Below are positions 5,511 through 7,590 of a stretch of DNA of 7,590 nt, piece by piece. Numbering within the stretch: the stretch's first letter is position 1; the number at the start of each line of letters is the position of its first letter. The stretch spans positions 1 to 7,590 of the forward strand of contig QQUD01000562.1 of NCBI GenBank assembly GCA_008501785.1. The letters are read 5' to 3'. A program made the translations under genes and the position numbers. The stretch is from Chloroflexota bacterium. GTDB taxonomy: Bacteria > Chloroflexota > Anaerolineae > Promineifilales > Promineifilaceae. The notes under the pieces are model-generated. The model was given only the letters and a program-made list of their open reading frames with translations, made no database searches and was not told where the DNA came from.

Positions 5511-5527
5511 ATGACACAACGTGTCAT
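5511..5527. promoter_or_regulatory. 17-bp dyad ATGACAC-N3-GTGTCAT, possible operator
   Basis: Two perfect seven-base half-sites are separated by AAC, 54 bases upstream of the ClbS-like start. The compact symmetry is what a dimeric repressor or activator of the TetR, MarR or GntR type would bind. A poor TAATAT -10-like box lies just upstream (5493-5498). No regulator gene is in the window, so the binder is unknown. Confidence 0.45.
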
Positions 5528-5580
5528 AAATAGGAGGGAAACTACATTTCAGGATACAAAAATCAAGGAGTCAAAAAACG

Positions 5581-6084
5581 ATGCCTCGTCCAACAGATAA
5601 AACACAATTACTCAATCTCATGCAAAAAGAGCATGGTGCGCTAGAAAAATTGATTGAAACGCTCACAACTGAACAGAAAAATCGGGCCAGCACCCAGATT
5701 GAAACCTGGGCTTTTAAAGATGTGCTGGTGCATGTGACCGCATGGGAGCAGATGGTGCTGGGTTGGTATCGGGCTGGTGTGCGTGGTGAAACGCCACATT
5801 TGCCTGCGCCTGGATTTAATTGGCGGCAGATTCCGGCGCTGAATGCGCAGATTTATGAGGCGGGGAGAGAACGGCCGTTTTCCACCATCCAAACACAATT
5901 CCAGTCGTCTTTTGCAGAAATCAAGGCAACGATTGAAGCCATTGATCAAGCAGAAATGTTCACCCCCGAGCAATACGCCTGGACCAACAAAAACAACATG
6001 GCAACCTACTTCATTTCAGCCACCAGCAGCCATTATGCGTGGGCCAAAAAAGAAATTCGCAAGCTGCTGCGAGCCGAAGCATAA
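5581..6084 (+). CDS. ClbS/DfsB family four-helix-bundle protein
   Basis: This is a complete 167-residue protein, the usual length for the family. AAGGAG at 5565-5570 lies ten bases before the ATG. The pattern MPRPTDKTQLL at the start, WAFKDVLVHVTAWEQMVLGWY (about 43-63), LPAPGFNW...IPALNAQIYE (about 74-93) and YFISATSSHYAWAKKEIRKLL near the end is characteristic of ClbS/DfsB (formerly DUF1706), a DinB-like helical bundle. ClbS of colibactin producers is a self-resistance protein that hydrolyses the toxin's cyclopropane warhead. Most members, including this one, lie far from any colibactin genes, and their substrates are unknown. A general detoxification or stress role is only an inference. 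An iterated palindrome encodes E-R-P-F (97-100), in a different reading phase from the copies in the genes to its left. The upstream dyad may control it. Confidence 0.88.
   Translation: MPRPTDKTQLLNLMQKEHGALEKLIETLTTEQKNRASTQIETWAFKDVLVHVTAWEQMVLGWYRAGVRGETPHLPAPGFNWRQIPALNAQIYEAGRERPFSTIQTQFQSSFAEIKATIEAIDQAEMFTPEQYAWTNKNNMATYFISATSSHYAWAKKEIRKLLRAEA
5867..5882. repeat. Iterated palindrome, copy 7
   Basis: The core AACGGCCGTT is at 5870-5879. Pairing extends to GAG...TTC at 5867 and 5882 with one G-T position. It lies in the ClbS-like gene, where it is read as GAA-CGG-CCG-TTT (E-R-P-F). Confidence 0.88.
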
Positions 6085-6085
6085 C

Positions 6086-6118
6086 AACATTCCGGAACCT
6101 GCGAGGTTTCGGGATGTT
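6086..6118 (+). terminator. 15-bp hairpin after the ClbS-like gene
   Basis: Bases 6086-6100 and 6104-6118 pair over 15 positions around a GCG loop. The two imperfect positions are G-U pairs on the plus strand but mismatches on the minus strand, so the structure suits plus-strand RNA. It starts one base after the ClbS-like stop codon. Only a short T-run (6117-6119) overlaps its end, so termination may be partial, with read-through into the DUF5680 gene 24 bases on. The stem resembles that of the 3272-3306 hairpin. Confidence 0.6.
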
Positions 6119-6142
6119 TGGATAGCATAAGGAAGTGGTGCA

Positions 6143-6616
6143 ATGAAATTTGGCATATCAACAAATGAACTACATCAATTTATTGTGCAGGCGAAGTCGG
6201 CAACCTATGTGGGGGATGGTGAAAAAACGAATTCTAGCCGACAAGGTTCGCATGATTTAGTTTTTGAAAACGGCCGTTTTTCATATTTAGATAGCTATTT
6301 CGGCGGTTCAGACTTCATTGGGCAAGAAGTTGTGTATGAGCGCAATGAGCCAGTTTGGGCGATGAACTATTATGGGAAAATTATTGAACCAGAAAAAATT
6401 ACCGCAGCCGTTGCTGGACAAGTGATCAAAGCTAGCTTGTCAAAACTGTATGAGGAAGGACGCTTTTTAAGTGGTTTTGAATTTGTTGTTGACAAATTCA
6501 TTTACACAGACACCAACGAAGGGGGCTTTCAATCATTTACTGGTACGGAATGGATTACTCTGGATGGCGTGAGAGTCTATGAACTTTTCTATCACGGCGG
6601 TATGATTAAGCCTTGA
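6143..6616 (+). CDS. DUF5680 domain protein
   Basis: This encodes 157 residues, with AAGGAAG at 6129-6135 seven bases before the ATG. The sequence follows the DUF5680 pattern: LHQFIVQAKSATYVGDGE at the N-terminus, SRQGSHDLVFENGRFSYLDSYFGG (about 32-55), FIGQEVVYERNEPVWAMNYYG (about 58-78), and the C-terminal GTEWITLDGVRVYELFYHGG. The domain is a small soluble module of unknown function, sometimes found fused to helix-turn-helix proteins; here it stands alone with no DNA-binding part. An iterated palindrome encodes N-G-R-F (43-46) in a third reading phase. It may be partly co-transcribed with the ClbS-like gene. The family name is likely; the function is unknown. Confidence 0.8.
   Translation: MKFGISTNELHQFIVQAKSATYVGDGEKTNSSRQGSHDLVFENGRFSYLDSYFGGSDFIGQEVVYERNEPVWAMNYYGKIIEPEKITAAVAGQVIKASLSKLYEEGRFLSGFEFVVDKFIYTDTNEGGFQSFTGTEWITLDGVRVYELFYHGGMIKP
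6266..6281. repeat. Iterated palindrome, copy 8
   Basis: AAAACGGCCGTTTT (6267-6280) is perfect, with core at 6269-6278, and G6266/T6281 adds a wobble-type pair. It lies in the DUF5680 gene and is read AAC-GGC-CGT-TTT (N-G-R-F). Confidence 0.88.
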
Positions 6617-6711
6617 ATTGCTAAAAATAAATTAGCTCAGTGAGTGGCTGACAAATCTTCTTTTGAGGGAGAGTACAGCGAATTTTAAGAATCAACGAAT
6701 GAAGCTTGCCG

Positions 6712-6740
6712 GAGGAATTATTCGTTAAATCCTCTTTATT
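6712..6740 (+). terminator. Probable terminator of the DUF5680 gene
   Basis: GAGGAATTA (6712-6720) pairs with TAAATCCTC (6726-6734), with one mismatch, around a five-base loop. It is followed directly by TTTATT on the plus strand. It overlaps the stop codon region of the convergent ferredoxin gene. AACGAAT/ATTCGTT (6694-6700, 6720-6726) offers an alternative stem. On the minus strand no T-run follows, so it acts, if at all, on plus-strand transcripts. Confidence 0.45.
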
Positions 6741-7590
6741 GCGGCTGGCTTGTTGCGTGTTTTTCTTCTGTGGTAATTTTCATGTACTTTTTAGATGGTT
6801 TGTATCTGCGCCAAAATTTGTACGTTGTCAAAGAAGTCAAAACAAATAGTCGTTCAAAAAGCCTGAACCTCAGTAGAAAATGCATGATTCGATAACCAAG
6901 GAAAAGTAGAAAAAGAAAAACAACTGAGTCAAAAATAAATAAAAAGGAGTTGCTAATCCCTTCTGCAAAATACAGATTAGCAAGATTTTCAATGCTGAGA
7001 AGTTTGTAAAGCCAAACTAAAAACACAGCATACACAAGATACGAAATGCCAAAAATAAATCCATGAACCGTTTCAATCGATCTTTGCGGGCAAATATTCA
7101 TACATTGCATGCAGCTTTCGCATTTATGTGTCCAAAAGCAGCGATTATCAACAATTTTGATGGCATTCACAGGGCATTTCTTTACGCACAAATCGCAGCG
7201 TGTACAATCTTTTGACGCAATAAACGATTTGGCAAAAACAAATCGGCCAATTAAATAATATCCAATGGCTATCGGTGAAATAAGAATGTCTTGGATAATA
7301 TCTTTTAAGGCACTGTAAACTTTTTTCCCTTCCAACAACTTCTTTGCAAAGCTAATCGTATCCTCTTTTCGCTTGATGAAGATTGTTTCTACGGAGGATG
7401 GCTTCATCCCTGGGTGTAATGAGATCCAATTTGAGGGTAAATCAATCGACCGTAAGCCAATGACTTTATATCCTTTAATCATCAATACCAAGGAAGAAAA
7501 TAACAAAGCAATTCCACTAAGCCCTGGAACAAGCTGTTTGCCAATTTTCATGCCAGCTCGCGTGTTGACTAAAAATACCTGGTTTTGATT
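6736..7590 (-). CDS. EFR1-type membrane-anchored ferredoxin (5' end outside window)
   Basis: The frame is open to the right edge, and the 13 codons before the ATG at 7551 read NQVFLVNTRAG, which continues a flavodoxin-like strand. The ATG is therefore internal and the true start lies beyond 7590. The 284 visible residues contain the end of the flavodoxin-like part (PGLSGIALLF...KGYKVIGLRSIDLPSNW). Next come two [4Fe-4S] motifs, CTRCDLCVKKCP and CESCMQCMNICP (visible residues 129-139 and 157-167), and two hydrophobic helices (about 180-200 and 215-241) ending in a basic tail. This matches the EFR1 family (flavodoxin-like plus ferredoxin). The role would be electron transfer at the membrane; the partners are unknown. 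The gene is visibly more AT-rich than the others, ends in an AT-rich context, and lacks the iterated palindrome. Confidence 0.87.
   Translation of the reverse strand, partial: NQNQVFLVNTRAGMKIGKQLVPGLSGIALLFSSLVLMIKGYKVIGLRSIDLPSNWISLHPGMKPSSVETIFIKRKEDTISFAKKLLEGKKVYSALKDIIQDILISPIAIGYYLIGRFVFAKSFIASKDCTRCDLCVKKCPVNAIKIVDNRCFWTHKCESCMQCMNICPQRSIETVHGFIFGISYLVYAVFLVWLYKLLSIENLANLYFAEGISNSFLFIFDSVVFLFLLFLGYRIMHFLLRFRLFERLFVLTSLTTYKFWRRYKPSKKYMKITTEEKHATSQPQ

Larger units (their letters stand above)
5099..5580. other. Divergent intergenic region (about 480 bp), no confident gene
   Basis: This AT-rich stretch lies between the divergent starts of the lipoprotein and ClbS-like genes and should contain both promoters. 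It holds two sharp dyads (5155-5175 and 5511-5527). It also contains a distant imperfect pair, CTGAAACGAC at 5364-5373 and GTCGAGTTTCAG at 5451-5462, which may be chance. A 48-codon frame at 5202-5348 is listed separately as doubtful. No iterated palindrome is present. Confidence 0.65.

Noticed and set aside
5581..6084. Calling the ClbS-like gene part of a colibactin-type biosynthetic cluster
   Set aside because: No polyketide or peptide synthetase, transporter or peptidase gene is present in the window.
1098..6282. CRISPR array or tandem repeat as an explanation of the repeated palindrome
   Set aside because: The copies are irregularly spaced (150 bp to 2.5 kb), lie inside genes and have no uniform spacers.

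Overview
The window looks like a stretch of chromosome from an uncultured or little-studied bacterium, most likely a member of the Chloroflexota (Anaerolineae-like). This rests on the kinds of proteins present (a PAS-type sensor kinase C-terminus, a lipoprotein with Ser/Glu/Pro linker and beta-sandwich domains, a DUF4380-like mutarotase-fold protein, a ClbS/DfsB-like protein, a DUF5680 protein and an EFR1-type ferredoxin) and on my recollection of close relatives; it is an inference. No rRNA, tRNA, CRISPR array, insertion sequence or phage gene was seen.

Layout. (1) 1-394, + strand: the C-terminal ATPase domain of a histidine kinase, cut by the left edge. A strong 18-bp hairpin separates it from (2) two minus-strand genes: a DUF4380-like galactose-mutarotase-fold protein (892-1788), then a 115-residue two-helix membrane protein (474-821). 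(3) A 364-bp divergent intergenic region with several hairpins. (4) A plus-strand APH-like phosphotransferase (2153-3265). (5) A 16-bp hairpin between convergent ends, then a 593-residue minus-strand lipoprotein (3317-5098). (6) A divergent, AT-rich, largely empty region of about 480 bp with two sharp dyads. (7) Plus-strand ClbS/DfsB-like (5581-6084) and DUF5680 (6143-6616) genes with a terminator-like hairpin between them. (8) The minus-strand C-terminal part of an EFR1-type ferredoxin with two [4Fe-4S] motifs and two membrane helices, running off the right edge.

The genes do not form one obvious pathway. They read as short transcription units, mostly divergent or convergent, separated by hairpins. 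Several are accessory or stress-type functions: a small-molecule kinase, a ClbS-like detoxification-fold protein, a surface lipoprotein and a redox protein. Four annotated starts need care: in three genes (474-821, 2153-3265, 3317-5098) a TTG lies in frame upstream, but the ATG has the better ribosome binding site; in the last gene the first visible ATG is internal.

The most striking signal is not a gene. The 10-bp palindrome AACGGCCGTT occurs seven times exactly and once in degenerate form, where about 0.007 copies would be expected by chance. All copies lie inside coding regions of five unrelated genes, in all three reading phases, usually with symmetric purine/pyrimidine arms that extend the palindrome to 12-28 bp. 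It behaves like a highly iterated genomic palindrome, comparable in style to HIP1 of cyanobacteria or to in-gene palindromic elements, and not like a protein motif.
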